Below, piece by piece: positions 19,506-28,903 of a DNA stretch of 64,000 nt. Source of the DNA: Microvirga vignae (GTDB lineage: Bacteria > Pseudomonadota > Alphaproteobacteria > Rhizobiales > Beijerinckiaceae); NCBI RefSeq assembly GCF_001017175.1, contig NZ_LCYG01000011.1:31564-95563 (forward strand), given 5' to 3'. The translations under genes were made by a program, and so were the position numbers. A model generated the notes under the pieces. It made no database searches. It was not told the DNA's origin and was given only the letters and a program-made list of their open reading frames with translations. The first letter of the stretch is position 1; each line of letters begins with the position of its first letter.

Positions 19506-20252
19506 ATGGCGAGCGAGGTCGGCCTGGATGGCACCTATCCTCCTCTTGACGTCCTCAAGCCTGTTGCGGAGGGCGTCTGGATCGTCGACAGCGGGCCCCT
19601 TCACGCCTTGGGTTTGACGCTGCCCATCAGAATGACGGTGGTGCGCCTGTCCAGCGGCGATCTTTGGCTTCATTCCCCAACCCGGTTTACGGAGGAACTC
19701 CGCGCCCAACTCGGGCAGCAGGGGCGTATTACGCATCTGATCGCGCCGGACATTGCGCATTGGTCCTTCCTGCAGGACTGGCAGCGAAACTGTCCGAAGA
19801 TCCTGACGTGGGCAGCTCCCGGGCTGCGGGAGCGCAGGCAGGTGCAGAAGGCCGGGATTCGGATCGATTATGTCCTCTCCGATACCTCACCCCCGGAGTG
19901 GGCTGGTGAACTGGAGCAGATCATCGTCCGCGGCTTAGGCTTCAATGAGGTGGACTTCTTCCACCATCCAAGCCGAACACTGATCATAACGGATCTGGTT
20001 CAGAACCTGGAGACGGAGCGTCTGCCTGCGTTTACGCGGATCATGGCCCGTCTGAATGGTATCGCGGCACCACGGGGTCGGGCACCGATTTATCTGCGCC
20101 TTGCCGTGAAGGCGAACAAACCCGACGCTGCGAGGGCAGCAACCCGGCTCGTCGAACGGCGGCCGGAGCGAGTGATCTTGAGCCATGGCCGCTGGTTCGA
20201 ACGAGATGGGACGGAAGCCCTCAAACGATCCCTGGACTGGCTCATAAGCTAG
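19506..20252 (+). CDS. DUF4336 domain-containing protein
   Basis: A 248-residue protein of the DUF4336 family, which is related to metallo-beta-lactamase folds but lacks the HxHxDH metal motif. The family block VVRLSSGDLWLHSPT near residue 44 and the LIAPDIAHWSFL block near residue 78 are clear. FFHHPSRTLIITDLV provides possible metal or active-site residues. The ATG is 12 bases after the SDR stop. The biochemical function of the family is not known. Confidence 0.85.
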   Translation: MASEVGLDGTYPPLDVLKPVAEGVWIVDSGPLHALGLTLPIRMTVVRLSSGDLWLHSPTRFTEELRAQLGQQGRITHLIAPDIAHWSFLQDWQRNCPKILTWAAPGLRERRQVQKAGIRIDYVLSDTSPPEWAGELEQIIVRGLGFNEVDFFHHPSRTLIITDLVQNLETERLPAFTRIMARLNGIAAPRGRAPIYLRLAVKANKPDAARAATRLVERRPERVILSHGRWFERDGTEALKRSLDWLIS

Positions 20253-20458
20253 GCTGGACTTCGGTCGATTGAGAGCAGGGGAAGAGCTTTGTTCCCTGGC
20301 CTTCTTCATGCCCGCCTGCTGCTCACAAGCTGACAATGGCCGCAGGCGGTATTTCACGGATTTCCGACCGCCCGCGAGCTTGCGCCAGGGTGTCGCGGTT
20401 CCACATGGGGACGACGACATCATCTCTTCCCCATCGTCGCGTGTTGCGGAGACCTAAA

Positions 20459-20797
20459 ATGGCAGTTCGCCTACCCCAGAACCTATCGGCGGGCCTCCAG
20501 CAGGAAACCGGCTGGAGCGTTCTTGATTACGAACTCCGCGAGCAGAAAGCGCAAACGCTGGGGACCTTGAGCGGCCAAGTCGAACAGGCTCTTGCAGCAT
20601 TACGGGCCTTCGATGCCGATGTGCACAGATCCGACGAGCGGATCCGGCGTCATATCTTGCTGGACGAGGCCGCCGACCGGGTTTGGGCCTTCATGATCCA
20701 GCGGGAGATGTGCGGATTCCGGAACTGGGATGCTGTCGTGAGAGATTACGACATCCCCCGGGAGGTGCTGAATCGGGTTGGGCAAGTCAGGCGCTAG
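20459..20797 (+). CDS. Small conserved protein (resembles DUF6665)
   Basis: A 112-residue, probably all-helical cytosolic protein. It has a charged central part and the segment WAFMIQREMCGFRNW followed by YDIPREVLNRVG, which I associate with the DUF6665 family of Hyphomicrobiales. The ATG at 20459 is chosen because the preceding frame is a poor coding stretch. The family label is from recall and should be treated as tentative. Its neighbours are DUF4336 and LtrA genes; no role is suggested. Confidence 0.65.
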   Translation: MAVRLPQNLSAGLQQETGWSVLDYELREQKAQTLGTLSGQVEQALAALRAFDADVHRSDERIRRHILLDEAADRVWAFMIQREMCGFRNWDAVVRDYDIPREVLNRVGQVRR

Positions 20798-21166
20798 GCG
20801 GACCAGCGCATCGTGCGGAAAAGTGGATCCGGTTTTCCGCACCAAACGATGCGCTGATTGAGGAAGGGAGCATCGGATTCATCCCGAAAGTGGATTCCAC
20901 TTTCGGGTCCGAGGCTCCAGGTACTTTTGAGGCGCGTCACCCATCTCACCGGATGCTTGTGCTGTCCCGGTCACAGACCCGGTGCCCGGAAGGTCTGAAA
21001 CGGGTCAAACCAGGAAATACCCCGCCTTTCAGGATGGTCCGGTACTCTCTACTTAAGCAGCCATTCGGCCCGCTTCCGCTTAGCCATGAACGGACGTTTG
21101 GTTCTGGTACAGCGTTTGGCTTAGGCGAGGACATGTTCGAACAAAGATGATCGACGGCCAGAAGCA
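20798..21166. other. Intergenic region between convergent genes
   Basis: Lies between the DUF6665-like gene and the 3' end of ltrA. It holds the palindromic repeat unit at 20805-20907; nothing else was recognised. Confidence 0.6.
20805..20907. repeat. Palindromic dispersed repeat, copy 1
   Basis: Two nested palindromes. The first runs 20805-20855: outer arms AGCGCATCGT/ACGATGCGCT and inner arms GTGCGGAAAA/TTTTCCGCAC are perfect. The second, 20883-20907, has arms CCCGAAAGTGG/CCACTTTCGGG around ATT. A related unit with the same outer arms and an AAAGTGG...CCACTTT core is at 56756-56887. Confidence 0.9.
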
Positions 21167-22486
21167 TTACTGGCGATGCGTGTGAGGCAAGGAGGAATCC
21201 ACGTGCACGCGCTGATGCTCTATTAGAGTAGCCGCGTCCTCTTTCACAAGTGCCTCTGCCTGATGGCGATGTCCGAGTATTTCATAGCCGAAAACTGTGA
21301 CGGCCGGCGCGAGCATGAGGATAACAAGGCAAGCCGCCATGTCGATGCCGGCAAACGCCGCAATGACGGCGAGCGTCGCCACGGTGGCCGTCCCAATCAG
21401 CAACCAAGCGTGAAAGGGATCAAACCGGCCGACGAGATAGGTGTAGAGCGCATAGATCGAACCGAGATAGACACTAACCGGAATGGCGACGCAAAGCACC
21501 GTCGCGAGCGCCCCGATATGGGCCTTGTGCTCAATGAAATAGGCTGCGACATGCAGCCCAGCCCCGGTCGCGACAATGGAGCCGACGATCACCATCTGGC
21601 CGTAGCCCCAGACGAAGGACCGATTGCGGTGGGCTTCGAGTATCTGCGCGGACGGCAGTATGTAATAGACCCACCACATGCCGAAGGTGAGCCCGATGCC
21701 CGCGATGCAGACCAGGGCCGCGTCCGTCGTCCAGCCCTGTTCCTCGACCACGGCAGACAGCGTCGCGAGCGTGCCCACGATCCCCTCGCCGAGCGCAATG
21801 ATGGCGAACAGGCCGTGGCGCTCGGCAATATGATGGGCGTGCCAGGGTGTGCCTCCATCCTTGCGCTCGGCGGTGACGGGTCCCGCAAGTTCGATGAGCA
21901 CAAGGGTGCAGACGAGGATGAAGGTCACACCGAGCGAGAAATCGAAAAAGATCAGCACCACCCAGCCGAGTTGGGCGATCGAGATGGCGACGGCATAGGT
22001 CAGGCAAGCGCGGTGCCGGGCGGGATCCTGCCTGGCAGCGCGCAGCCATTGGAACACCATGGCGACGCGCATGATCACATAGCCGAGCACCATGACCGAA
22101 TTGTCAAGATGTTCACCGTGCTCGATGGAGGCGAACATGCGCGGCAGGCCAATGGCCAGGACCAGCACACCGATCATCTGCACCATGGTGACGAGGCGGA
22201 AAATCCAGTCATCGGTATCGTAGGCCGAGGAGAACCAGGAGAAATTGACCCAGGCCCAGCAGATGGCGAAGCTCGCAAACCCGAAGCCGATCAGGGCAGC
22301 GGCGTAATGGCCTTCCGCCAGCTCATGGGCGAACTGGGAAGCCGCGAGCCCGAAGCTGACGACGAACGTCAGGTCGAACAGCAATTCGAGCGGGGTCGCG
22401 ACGCGGTGCGCCTCGTGGGGATCGCGGCCGCCCATTCGTCGGGTGTGATGGTGGAGTGTTTCGGAGCCGGCCGGCGTGGTTTTCAT
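21167..22486 (-). CDS. Low-temperature requirement protein A (LtrA) family membrane protein
   Basis: A 439-residue integral membrane protein with about ten to twelve hydrophobic segments. The N-terminal signature HRVATPLELLFDLTFVV near residue 23 and ERHGLFAIIALGEGIVG in mid-protein are characteristic of LtrA. The C-terminus is a short His-rich cytosolic tail. The ATG at 22486 has an AAGGAC site. The frame stays open 86 codons further upstream, but that stretch has a separate hydrophobic segment and no good ribosome site. LtrA was named from cold sensitivity in Listeria; the transported or sensed compound is unknown. Confidence 0.9.
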   Translation of the reverse strand: MKTTPAGSETLHHHTRRMGGRDPHEAHRVATPLELLFDLTFVVSFGLAASQFAHELAEGHYAAALIGFGFASFAICWAWVNFSWFSSAYDTDDWIFRLVTMVQMIGVLVLAIGLPRMFASIEHGEHLDNSVMVLGYVIMRVAMVFQWLRAARQDPARHRACLTYAVAISIAQLGWVVLIFFDFSLGVTFILVCTLVLIELAGPVTAERKDGGTPWHAHHIAERHGLFAIIALGEGIVGTLATLSAVVEEQGWTTDAALVCIAGIGLTFGMWWVYYILPSAQILEAHRNRSFVWGYGQMVIVGSIVATGAGLHVAAYFIEHKAHIGALATVLCVAIPVSVYLGSIYALYTYLVGRFDPFHAWLLIGTATVATLAVIAAFAGIDMAACLVILMLAPAVTVFGYEILGHRHQAEALVKEDAATLIEHQRVHVDSSLPHTHRQ

Positions 22487-22958
22487 GACCAGTCCTTCGT
22501 TGGTGATCGTAGGGCCAAGCGCGCCTGCGAGAGCAAGGGCCGCCAGGAGCCAAGGAATCCAACGTTCAGCGATCCTGACTCTAAAATAAAATAGAGCCAC
22601 CTGTTTGGCCATCCGTCTGCTGAACCTGGTCCACGGAGGAGTAGGATTGAAGGCCTGCCCGGCAACTCGCCTCCTCCCAAAGAGACAACTTTCCGCCTTC
22701 ACGGATCCGTGAATGAACGCGGACGGACAAAGCCCCTCGGCCAAGTGACGAGATCTCCCTTAAGACAACCGCAGTCATTAATGCTGTTCTAACCTTTTTA
22801 TTATCAAGCACTTTTCTGCCATCGGCATGGGACGATTATCGACACCCTGAGTTCCCCGTTTCCTGTAAGCGCCCGGCTTTCGTTCTAGAACTGGCCAACC
22901 ATAATGTCGGCGAAGTGTCAGCGAACACCTGTTGTACAAGCAACTTCACCAAGGTTGC
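22487..22958. other. Intergenic region between ltrA and the cyclase gene
   Basis: About 470 bases with an AT-rich patch near 22780-22810 that may hold the ltrA promoter. No gene, hairpin or repeat was recognised. Confidence 0.5.
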
Positions 22959-23918
22959 CTAGAATGCCTTCGTCCAGGTCGTTGGCGTTCGTCCTTCGAA
23001 GCTAGCCTTTGTGCAGTTTCGGCCATCCGCCTTGGCGGCATACAGGGCGCGGTCGGCTCGATGAAGAATAGAGACACGATCATCGTGCGGCAGAGCCTCC
23101 GTCAGGCCTGCACTGAAGGTGTAAGTCAGCTCAAGTCCACTGCTCCCAAGTCGAACCAGAGGAAATTCCTTTCGAATCCGTTCAACAATCGGCACGGCGT
23201 CGGTGAGCCTGACTTCCGGCAGAAGCAGCAGGAACTCCTCTCCGCCCATCCGTCCCAAATAGTCCTGAACCCGGACCCTTTCCCGGCAAACTCGGGCAAA
23301 ATGCTCGAGCACGGCATCACCCGCATCATGCCCGTAGGTGTCGTTGATTGCCTTGAACCCATCGATGTCGATGATGACGGTGCACAGGCTTGAACCTACC
23401 CCTCTTGACGCAAGTGTCTCATCGAGCAATTCGAAGATGTGGCGGCGATTTGGCAGGCCGGTTAGTTGGTCGGTGCGCGCGGCCGCAAGGGCCTCCTCGT
23501 GCGCCATGCGCAAGGTTTTCTCGTTGTGCTTCAGGGCCGTGATGTCGGCGCCCACGGACAGAACCCAGCCATTCGGCAGGATCGTATGATCCATCCAGAA
23601 CCACCGGCCGTCGACAAGATCCGTCTCGAATGACTTGCGAGGCACGCTTCTGCGCCGCGGCAGCGTCCGGGCAATGAAAGCCTCCACATCATGATCGTCG
23701 ATCCTCACGCCCAAACCATGCTTGGCCGCATGGCGCAGGATATCGGTAAAGGTGTAGGGACCCTCATAATCTCCTAACAACATGCCTTGGTAGGTCTTGT
23801 TGGCGTATCGGAGACGATCCTCGGCATCGTAGAGCGATACCGCTTGGCCGCTTTCAGTCAGGGCCTCGACCAAGGCCTGGAGAGTCTCGTCGCCGAGATC
23901 TGGAATAAACTTAGTCAT
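22959..23918 (-). CDS. PAS-GGDEF diguanylate cyclase
   Basis: A 319-residue cytosolic protein. A PAS-like sensor occupies roughly residues 15-130 (LYDAEDRLRYAN near residue 29 and SVGADITALK at its end), joined by a helix to a GGDEF domain at about residues 148-305. The catalytic motif is present as GGEEF (residues 225-229), and RVQD five residues upstream is an intact RxxD inhibitory site, so c-di-GMP feedback is expected. There is no EAL domain or transmembrane segment. A GTG five codons earlier is an alternative start. It stands alone, so the signal sensed is not indicated by context. Confidence 0.93.
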   Translation of the reverse strand: MTKFIPDLGDETLQALVEALTESGQAVSLYDAEDRLRYANKTYQGMLLGDYEGPYTFTDILRHAAKHGLGVRIDDHDVEAFIARTLPRRRSVPRKSFETDLVDGRWFWMDHTILPNGWVLSVGADITALKHNEKTLRMAHEEALAAARTDQLTGLPNRRHIFELLDETLASRGVGSSLCTVIIDIDGFKAINDTYGHDAGDAVLEHFARVCRERVRVQDYLGRMGGEEFLLLLPEVRLTDAVPIVERIRKEFPLVRLGSSGLELTYTFSAGLTEALPHDDRVSILHRADRALYAAKADGRNCTKASFEGRTPTTWTKAF

Positions 23919-24320
23919 CACGAACCGGGGCACGATCAGGAGGAAGTGCTGGAGCCATCAAGGCTGCGGGAGTGTAAACGATTACACGAGCAAGAGGAAC
24001 TCTCCTGATCCGGCCAAAACGGCTCTTGGTGCATAGGCCGATGTCGGAAAAGCACACGGCTTAGGCCAATTCTCAAACCTGCACGTGCGGAATCCTGCGC
24101 GCCCATGCATTGAGGCTTGGAACAGTTCAGGCCCTGAAGATCCCCTGCCCTTTTCGAACTTCCGCTTAGATCAGGTTACCTGCCTTTGGCTTAGGTCTGG
24201 AATGTGCCAGAAGCTGACATTAAAGCCAACTAAAAGCTGACTGGATGACCAGAGAGCCTCAGGAACGAGGTTTTCTCAAGCCCGTTAACTCCCTGTTCAA
24301 CGGGAGCTCTGAGATTACTC
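23919..24320. other. Intergenic region between divergent genes
   Basis: About 400 bases between the divergently read cyclase and secreted-protein genes. Promoters for both should lie here, but no unambiguous boxes were found. Confidence 0.5.
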
Positions 24321-24608
24321 ATGGCAAGGCTTGGGCACGTATGGACGGTACTTGCAGGATGCATTCTCGCCGGTGGTCTTGCGGGAAGTGTTTCCGCGCA
24401 GCCCCGAATGGATCGAGATTGGGATGGTGGCCGCGAGTGGCGGGAGCGGGATTGGAACCCGGATCGCGATCAAGGCTGGAGAGATCGAGGCTGGGAGCGG
24501 GGTCGGCGTTGGCGCGATAGAGAACGAGATTGTTATTACGAGACCCGCCGTTACACGAACCGTTTCGGTGAAACTGTCATAAGACGATACCGTATTTGCG
24601 AAGATTAA
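24321..24608 (+). CDS. Small secreted Arg/Asp/Trp-rich protein
   Basis: A 95-residue protein with a Sec signal peptide (hydrophobic VWTVLAGCILAGGLAG, then SVSAQ cleavage site near residue 27). The mature part is dominated by repeated DW, RD and WR dipeptides and two segments with Cys residues (DCYYETRR and RICED) that could form one disulfide. No family was recognised. The composition resembles that of the convergent gene at 24654-25055. An envelope or nucleic-acid-binding role is possible but unsupported. Confidence 0.75.
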   Translation: MARLGHVWTVLAGCILAGGLAGSVSAQPRMDRDWDGGREWRERDWNPDRDQGWRDRGWERGRRWRDRERDCYYETRRYTNRFGETVIRRYRICED

Positions 24609-24616
24609 GGCCGAGC

Positions 24617-24645
24617 GATCGGTGATATAGAGCCTATCACCGATC
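24617..24645. terminator. Bidirectional hairpin between convergent genes
   Basis: Perfect 11-bp stem GATCGGTGATA/TATCACCGATC with a seven-base loop, placed 9 bases after one stop codon and 9 bases before the other gene's stop. There is no long T-run on either side, so termination may be weak or rho-assisted. Confidence 0.72.
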
Positions 24646-24653
24646 TCCTCGCA

Positions 24654-25055
24654 TTATCGGGGCGTCGAAGGGGAGCTCGGCGCAGGAGATGCTGGCGTAG
24701 GCGTGGGCGAAATCGTCGCTGCACGAGGTCGCGATTGCACCCGGTCGAACATCCGCAGGGCTGCGTCTACGCAGGCTTGCGTAGAGTCCCTATCGCTACA
24801 GGCGACTCGAAGCTGCGTATCGCCACTACGGAGAAAAAAGCGGGCACCGCGCCCTGAACGATCGTCGTCATCGTCGCGCATGGCACGTCCGCGCCGTTCA
24901 CTTTGATCATCGTCCCGATCGCTCTCTCTGTCCCATCGGCCACGGCTTTCCTGCCATCTATCGCGCCAATCATCGTCATCTCGCGACGAGCTCTGGCTCC
25001 ACGCTGACGTTCCGATGAGAGCCAGTCCAGCTGCTAGAATAAAAGCCTTCCGCAT
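24654..25055 (-). CDS. Small secreted Asp/Arg-rich protein
   Basis: A 133-residue protein beginning MRKAFILAAGLALIGTSAWSQ, a Sec signal with cleavage after SAWS. The next 55 residues are rich in DDDD, RDRW and DRESDRDDD patches, then a region with a Cys pair (VACSDRDSTQACVDAA) and a Pro/Ser/Thr tail. The ATG at 25055 has a CGGAGA site; an upstream ATG at 25100 would add a second, worse leader. The middle part with two cysteines may be a small folded domain. Its role is unknown. Confidence 0.75.
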   Translation of the reverse strand: MRKAFILAAGLALIGTSAWSQSSSRDDDDWRDRWQESRGRWDRESDRDDDQSERRGRAMRDDDDDRSGRGARFFLRSGDTQLRVACSDRDSTQACVDAALRMFDRVQSRPRAATISPTPTPASPAPSSPSTPR

Positions 25056-25523
25056 GTGGGTCTCCGTTAGAGCGACGCTACACAGAATGCACGCGAACAT
25101 TTCTTTGAGCGTCTAAGGTACAAGATTAAAGGCGCTCAGATGAACAGAAGGGAGGAAGCGCAGGTTCCAGATGCAGAGACGATTCCCGCCACCAGGAACG
25201 GCCAAACGAACTGACTTGTCAGCTTAAGCGCAACGAGCAGACCAAGACGCCACTTCCGAGAAGTGCCAAGTGCAGTCATTCTTGCCGCAGAGCAGCAGTG
25301 GATCTCAACATCGTGTCGGCTTCTCTATCGTCGCTTCGGTACCCGGATGGAGTTGACGAAATTCTATCCCTCCCTAGCCACCCGGCCGCTTGTGAGCGCC
25401 GTGCCACGGCAGCTGGCCTAATACTCCAGGATAAGGAACTGACAGACTAGGTGAGAACTTCTTAGAAGCGGCGATCATGGCGCCTTGACCTTAGTATCCG
25501 CGGGGCGCTTTTGGTGGAAAGAC
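25056..25523. other. Intergenic region between divergent small genes
   Basis: About 470 bases. No gene, repeat or strong hairpin was seen; a promoter for the secreted-protein gene on the left and for the hypothetical gene on the right are expected here. Confidence 0.5.
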
Positions 25524-25889
25524 ATGCTGTGGGTCATTCTTCTCGTTGGCGTCTCTGGTTTGGTTGGTGGCTACGCAGCCGAACGAGCAACCATCCCAAA
25601 ACTTCAATACCGTCCTGGCACGCCCAATGAGGTGGTCGCAACATGTCGCCAAGCGGTCATTGCGGCAGCCCGTACGCACGCCGCCGAGATGGGCGCAGAG
25701 TTGATCCGAGTGGATGCGACAAGCGCCGGCGAAATGCGGCGGACGCGAAATGGTCAGCGGGCGCCGGTGGAGGTTGGGATTGTCTATGGGCGTCCAAGCG
25801 GGCGGGAAGCCCGCCAGGGCGTTATTGAATGTCGCGTGGGAGCGCGCGGGCAGGCGACTATTGCGGAGCTTGCAGGCGCAACACGCTAG
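25524..25889 (+). CDS. Hypothetical signal-anchored protein
   Basis: A 121-residue protein with an N-terminal hydrophobic helix (MLWVILLVGVSGLVGGY) and a periplasmic-looking C-terminal part containing two cysteines (ATCRQAV and IECRVG) that could pair. The ATG at 25524 is preceded by GGTGGAAAGAC; a TTG at 25485 is the only earlier start. It ends inside the 3' end of the converging coiled-coil gene by 32 bases. No family was recognised. Confidence 0.65.
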   Translation: MLWVILLVGVSGLVGGYAAERATIPKLQYRPGTPNEVVATCRQAVIAAARTHAAEMGAELIRVDATSAGEMRRTRNGQRAPVEVGIVYGRPSGREARQGVIECRVGARGQATIAELAGATR

Positions 25890-26418
25890 GCAGTTCCTGT
25901 GCACGAGCAACCGGCGCCGCCGACTGACGCGCAGCCTGATCGGTCTGCCGGGCGACCGTACTCCGTGCAAGGTTGGTTCCTGCGACACGCTGCTGCGCGC
26001 TCGCCGCGGCCGTTTTCCGAACGGATCCGGTTGCTCTCAGTGCCGCAGGGCGCACGCGCTGCTGACGAGCCGTAGCGGACGCGGTGTTCGTGGCACGTTG
26101 TTGCGGCTCGGCTTTCGTCTCGGCGCTCGGCTCAGAGTTGGCGGGTTTAGCACTGGCCGCCCCCTTCAGACGAGCGACCTCGGCCTCGGCTGCATCGCGC
26201 GCCTTGATAGCTGCTTCCAATTCGGCACGCGCAGAAGCTGCGTCGGCCCTCGTCTTCACGAGTTCCTCGAACAGATTGGCGCGCACCCGGTTGAGCCGGG
26301 CGACCTCGTCCTCTGGGGATGCCCCGGCCGCGCTCGTGTACGCGATGCCAAATGCAACAGCTGCCACGATTGCAAGGCTTGCAGAACGCAAGCTTCCCTG
26401 GCTCTTTCGATGTGACAT
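25858..26418 (-). CDS. Hypothetical exported coiled-coil, Ala/Arg-rich protein
   Basis: A 186-residue protein with a signal sequence (SLAIVAAVAFGIAYTSAAGA) followed by an acidic, heptad-like region (ARLNRVRANLFEEL to EVARLKG) predicted as a coiled coil, then a long Ala/Gln/Arg/Thr-rich, probably disordered, basic tail. The ATG at 26418 has GGGAG at the right distance. The composition suggests an envelope-associated or DNA-binding-like basic protein. No homologous family was recognised. Confidence 0.7.
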   Translation of the reverse strand: MSHRKSQGSLRSASLAIVAAVAFGIAYTSAAGASPEDEVARLNRVRANLFEELVKTRADAASARAELEAAIKARDAAEAEVARLKGAASAKPANSEPSAETKAEPQQRATNTASATARQQRVRPAALRATGSVRKTAAASAQQRVAGTNLARSTVARQTDQAARQSAAPVARAQELPSVLRLQAPQ

Positions 26419-26832
26419 AGGAGACACTCCCAAGCTCGTTGATCATGGCATGATGTCGACCGAGCGGCGATCCTGCTCCCCTGGCGCATGGTCTGGTAGC
26501 CCCGCAGAAGGATTAGCTCTTGAGAGCAGGTCTTCGTCGGTATTCTGATACAGCGGACGAATGGCAGTTCTGGGTCAAAAGAGGTCTTAGCGTGATGTCC
26601 TGTGCCGATCTGCTTATCCCACTTGTGCAGAACTCGCATTGGAGAACATGCTGCACTTCCGAACATGTCAACGGTCAGGTTTCCTACGTCCACTCAAGTG
26701 CGAATCTGCAGCAGATAGAGGGTCGATGCCCAAGACGCTCACCCTCGAGTGTTCTCCGCTCAATGACTTGGCATATCACCTAGCATATCATCCGCGTGGG
26801 AAAGACCGCCGCAACGCGAAAGGCCTGTATGC
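26419..26832. other. Intergenic region before psuK
   Basis: About 410 bases between divergent genes. It should hold the psuKG promoter and the promoter of the coiled-coil gene. No specific operator or RNA structure was recognised. Confidence 0.5.
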
Positions 26833-27786
26833 ATGCATCTGGACTCAGGCAGGGTGATCTGCATCGGCGGCGCAACCGTTGATCGAAAATACCGCGCACA
26901 TGAACCCGTCCATCTAAGGACGTCCAACCCCGTCGCATCCAAGCGGTCGTTCGGCGGGGTGGCCCGCAATGTAGCGGAGAACATCGCGCGACTTGGTGCG
27001 AGGTCATCCCTCATTTCGGTACTGGGGCAGGACGAGAATGGCGCCGCAATCCGAGCGGGCCTCATGGGGCTGGGCATCGGCACGCAGCACGTGGCGGTCT
27101 CGAGCGACTATGCTACAGCGGAATATGTGGCTGTCCTTGAGCCGAATGGGGATCTCGCCCTCGGCTTGGCCGATATGGCGATCTTTGACGCCCTCACGCC
27201 GTCCCTGTTGCATCAGGTTTGGCCCGAAATGTCGACATCTTGGATCTTTGCCGATTGCAACCTTCCTTCACAGACGCTGCATGAGCTCGTCAATTTGGCT
27301 CGTCGACACTCCTCTATGCTGGCGGTTGACGCCGTCTCCATGCTGAAAGTCAGGCGCCTGCCCCACGACCTGAACGGTGTCGGGCTCCTCCTTCTTAATC
27401 TGGATGAGGCACAAGCCCTCCTGGGCAAGTTCAGTGCACCACCGCAAGAGCTCGCGGCGGCCCTGCTCGACGCTGGCGCCACGCGGGTCGTCCTGACTCT
27501 CGGCGAAGGTGGGCTGATCGCAATGGATGGCTTAGGACTCACGAGAGTCGAGGCCATCCCAGTCCAGATCGTCGATGCGACTGGCGCAGGTGATGCTCTC
27601 ATTGCCGGCACGCTTGTCGCTATGCTGAGGGGCCGCTCCTTGGCGGAAGCAGTGCGAATGGGTACGGTGGCGGCGGCATTGACCTTGGAGTGCCCGGACA
27701 GCGTTCGCCCGGATCTCTCGCTTGATTTGCTCGAGTCCACTGTGGCACGGAGTGTCAACCAGAGACCTGAAGGGGAACCCGTATGA
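26833..27786 (+). CDS. psuK: Pseudouridine kinase (PfkB family)
   Basis: A 317-residue sugar kinase of the ribokinase/PfkB family. It has FGGVARNVAENIARLG near residue 40 and the second PfkB signature DATGAGDALIAG near residue 256, which carries the catalytic aspartate and the anion hole. It phosphorylates pseudouridine to pseudouridine 5'-phosphate. The pairing with a psuG gene whose ATG overlaps its stop (ATGA) makes the assignment secure within this broad family. No nucleoside transporter is adjacent. Confidence 0.92.
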   Translation: MHLDSGRVICIGGATVDRKYRAHEPVHLRTSNPVASKRSFGGVARNVAENIARLGARSSLISVLGQDENGAAIRAGLMGLGIGTQHVAVSSDYATAEYVAVLEPNGDLALGLADMAIFDALTPSLLHQVWPEMSTSWIFADCNLPSQTLHELVNLARRHSSMLAVDAVSMLKVRRLPHDLNGVGLLLLNLDEAQALLGKFSAPPQELAAALLDAGATRVVLTLGEGGLIAMDGLGLTRVEAIPVQIVDATGAGDALIAGTLVAMLRGRSLAEAVRMGTVAAALTLECPDSVRPDLSLDLLESTVARSVNQRPEGEPV

Positions 27787-28715
27787 GCCGCGATATCGAC
27801 GGTCGCTTTCTCGACTTTGCCCCCGAGGTGAGATCGACCTTGGAAAAGGGCGGTGCCGTCGTGGCCCTCGAGTCCACCATCATCACTCACGGCATGCCAC
27901 ACCCCCAGAACGTGACCACGGCCCGCGAGGTTGAAGCCGTCGTGCGCGTGAATGGAGCCGTACCGGCGACGATTGCGATCATCGCCGGGCGGATCAAGGT
28001 CGGCCTCACGGACGAGGAACTCGACTGGCTTGGGACGGCCACAGACGTGATGAAGCTCAGCCGTGCCGACCTGCCCTACGCCATTGCGGCGAGGCGTCAT
28101 GGTGCAACCACGGTTGCCGCAACCATGATCTGCGCTCATCTGGCGGGGCTTCGGGTTTTCGCCACGGGCGGGATCGGCGGTGTTCACCAGGGGGTGGAGA
28201 TCACGATGGACATCTCGGCCGATCTTGATGAATTGACTCGGACCCCTGTCACGGTGGTGTGTGCAGGTGCCAAGGCCATTCTCGATTTGCCGCGAACTCT
28301 TGAATATCTCGAAACCCGCGGCGTCCCTGTTGTGGCGTACCAGACGGACGACTTTCCGGCTTTCTGGAGCCGGACAAGCGGACTGACCGCTCCCATACGG
28401 CTCGACAGCCCGGAGGCGGTCGCTGATCTCATCGACATCAAGGAGGCGCTAGGCCTTGGCGGCGGCGTTCTTGTAGCCAATCCTGTCCCGAGGGCTGATG
28501 AAATTCCCGCCGACGAGATGAAGGTCTTCATCGACCGGGCGGTTGCTGAAGCCAGACGCCGTGGCGTTGTCGGTAAGGCCGTGACACCCTTCCTGCTGTC
28601 ATTTCTTTTCGAAAGCACGGGCGGACGTAGTCTGGCCACCAACATTGCCCTGGTCAAAAACAACGCCGCGTTGGCAGCGCGACTTGCGGCATCACTTGCC
28701 AAGCCTGCTTCGTAA
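27783..28715 (+). CDS. psuG: Pseudouridine-5'-phosphate glycosidase
   Basis: A 310-residue enzyme of the indigoidine-synthase-A/PsuG family. VALESTIITHGMPHPQN near residue 25 and GGIGGVHQG near residue 126 are conserved phosphate and metal-binding blocks; IKVGLTDEEL holds one of the conserved lysines. It splits pseudouridine 5'-phosphate to ribose 5-phosphate and uracil, completing the salvage started by PsuK. The ATG overlaps the psuK stop by four bases. Confidence 0.95.
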   Translation: MSRDIDGRFLDFAPEVRSTLEKGGAVVALESTIITHGMPHPQNVTTAREVEAVVRVNGAVPATIAIIAGRIKVGLTDEELDWLGTATDVMKLSRADLPYAIAARRHGATTVAATMICAHLAGLRVFATGGIGGVHQGVEITMDISADLDELTRTPVTVVCAGAKAILDLPRTLEYLETRGVPVVAYQTDDFPAFWSRTSGLTAPIRLDSPEAVADLIDIKEALGLGGGVLVANPVPRADEIPADEMKVFIDRAVAEARRRGVVGKAVTPFLLSFLFESTGGRSLATNIALVKNNAALAARLAASLAKPAS

Positions 28716-28903
28716 AGTCAGTTTGCGTCACTTGGCCTGCGGTCTCGTCCCAAAGTCCGGAAGAGGTGGTGGCTCAACGAAACATTTGCCTCAATCATGT
28801 CGCGACCAGAGAGACCATCGGCTACTGACTGAACTGATTGAGTGGCCGACTGCACTCCAAGACAGGAGTTGCGCGTCCCACGAGACAATCCCTCACTTGC
28901 CAG

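Noticed and set aside
21263..22594. Plus-strand ORF of 443 codons opposite ltrA
   Set aside because: High GC codon mirror of the LtrA gene with low-complexity His/Asp/Glu-rich product; the minus strand has the conserved membrane protein.
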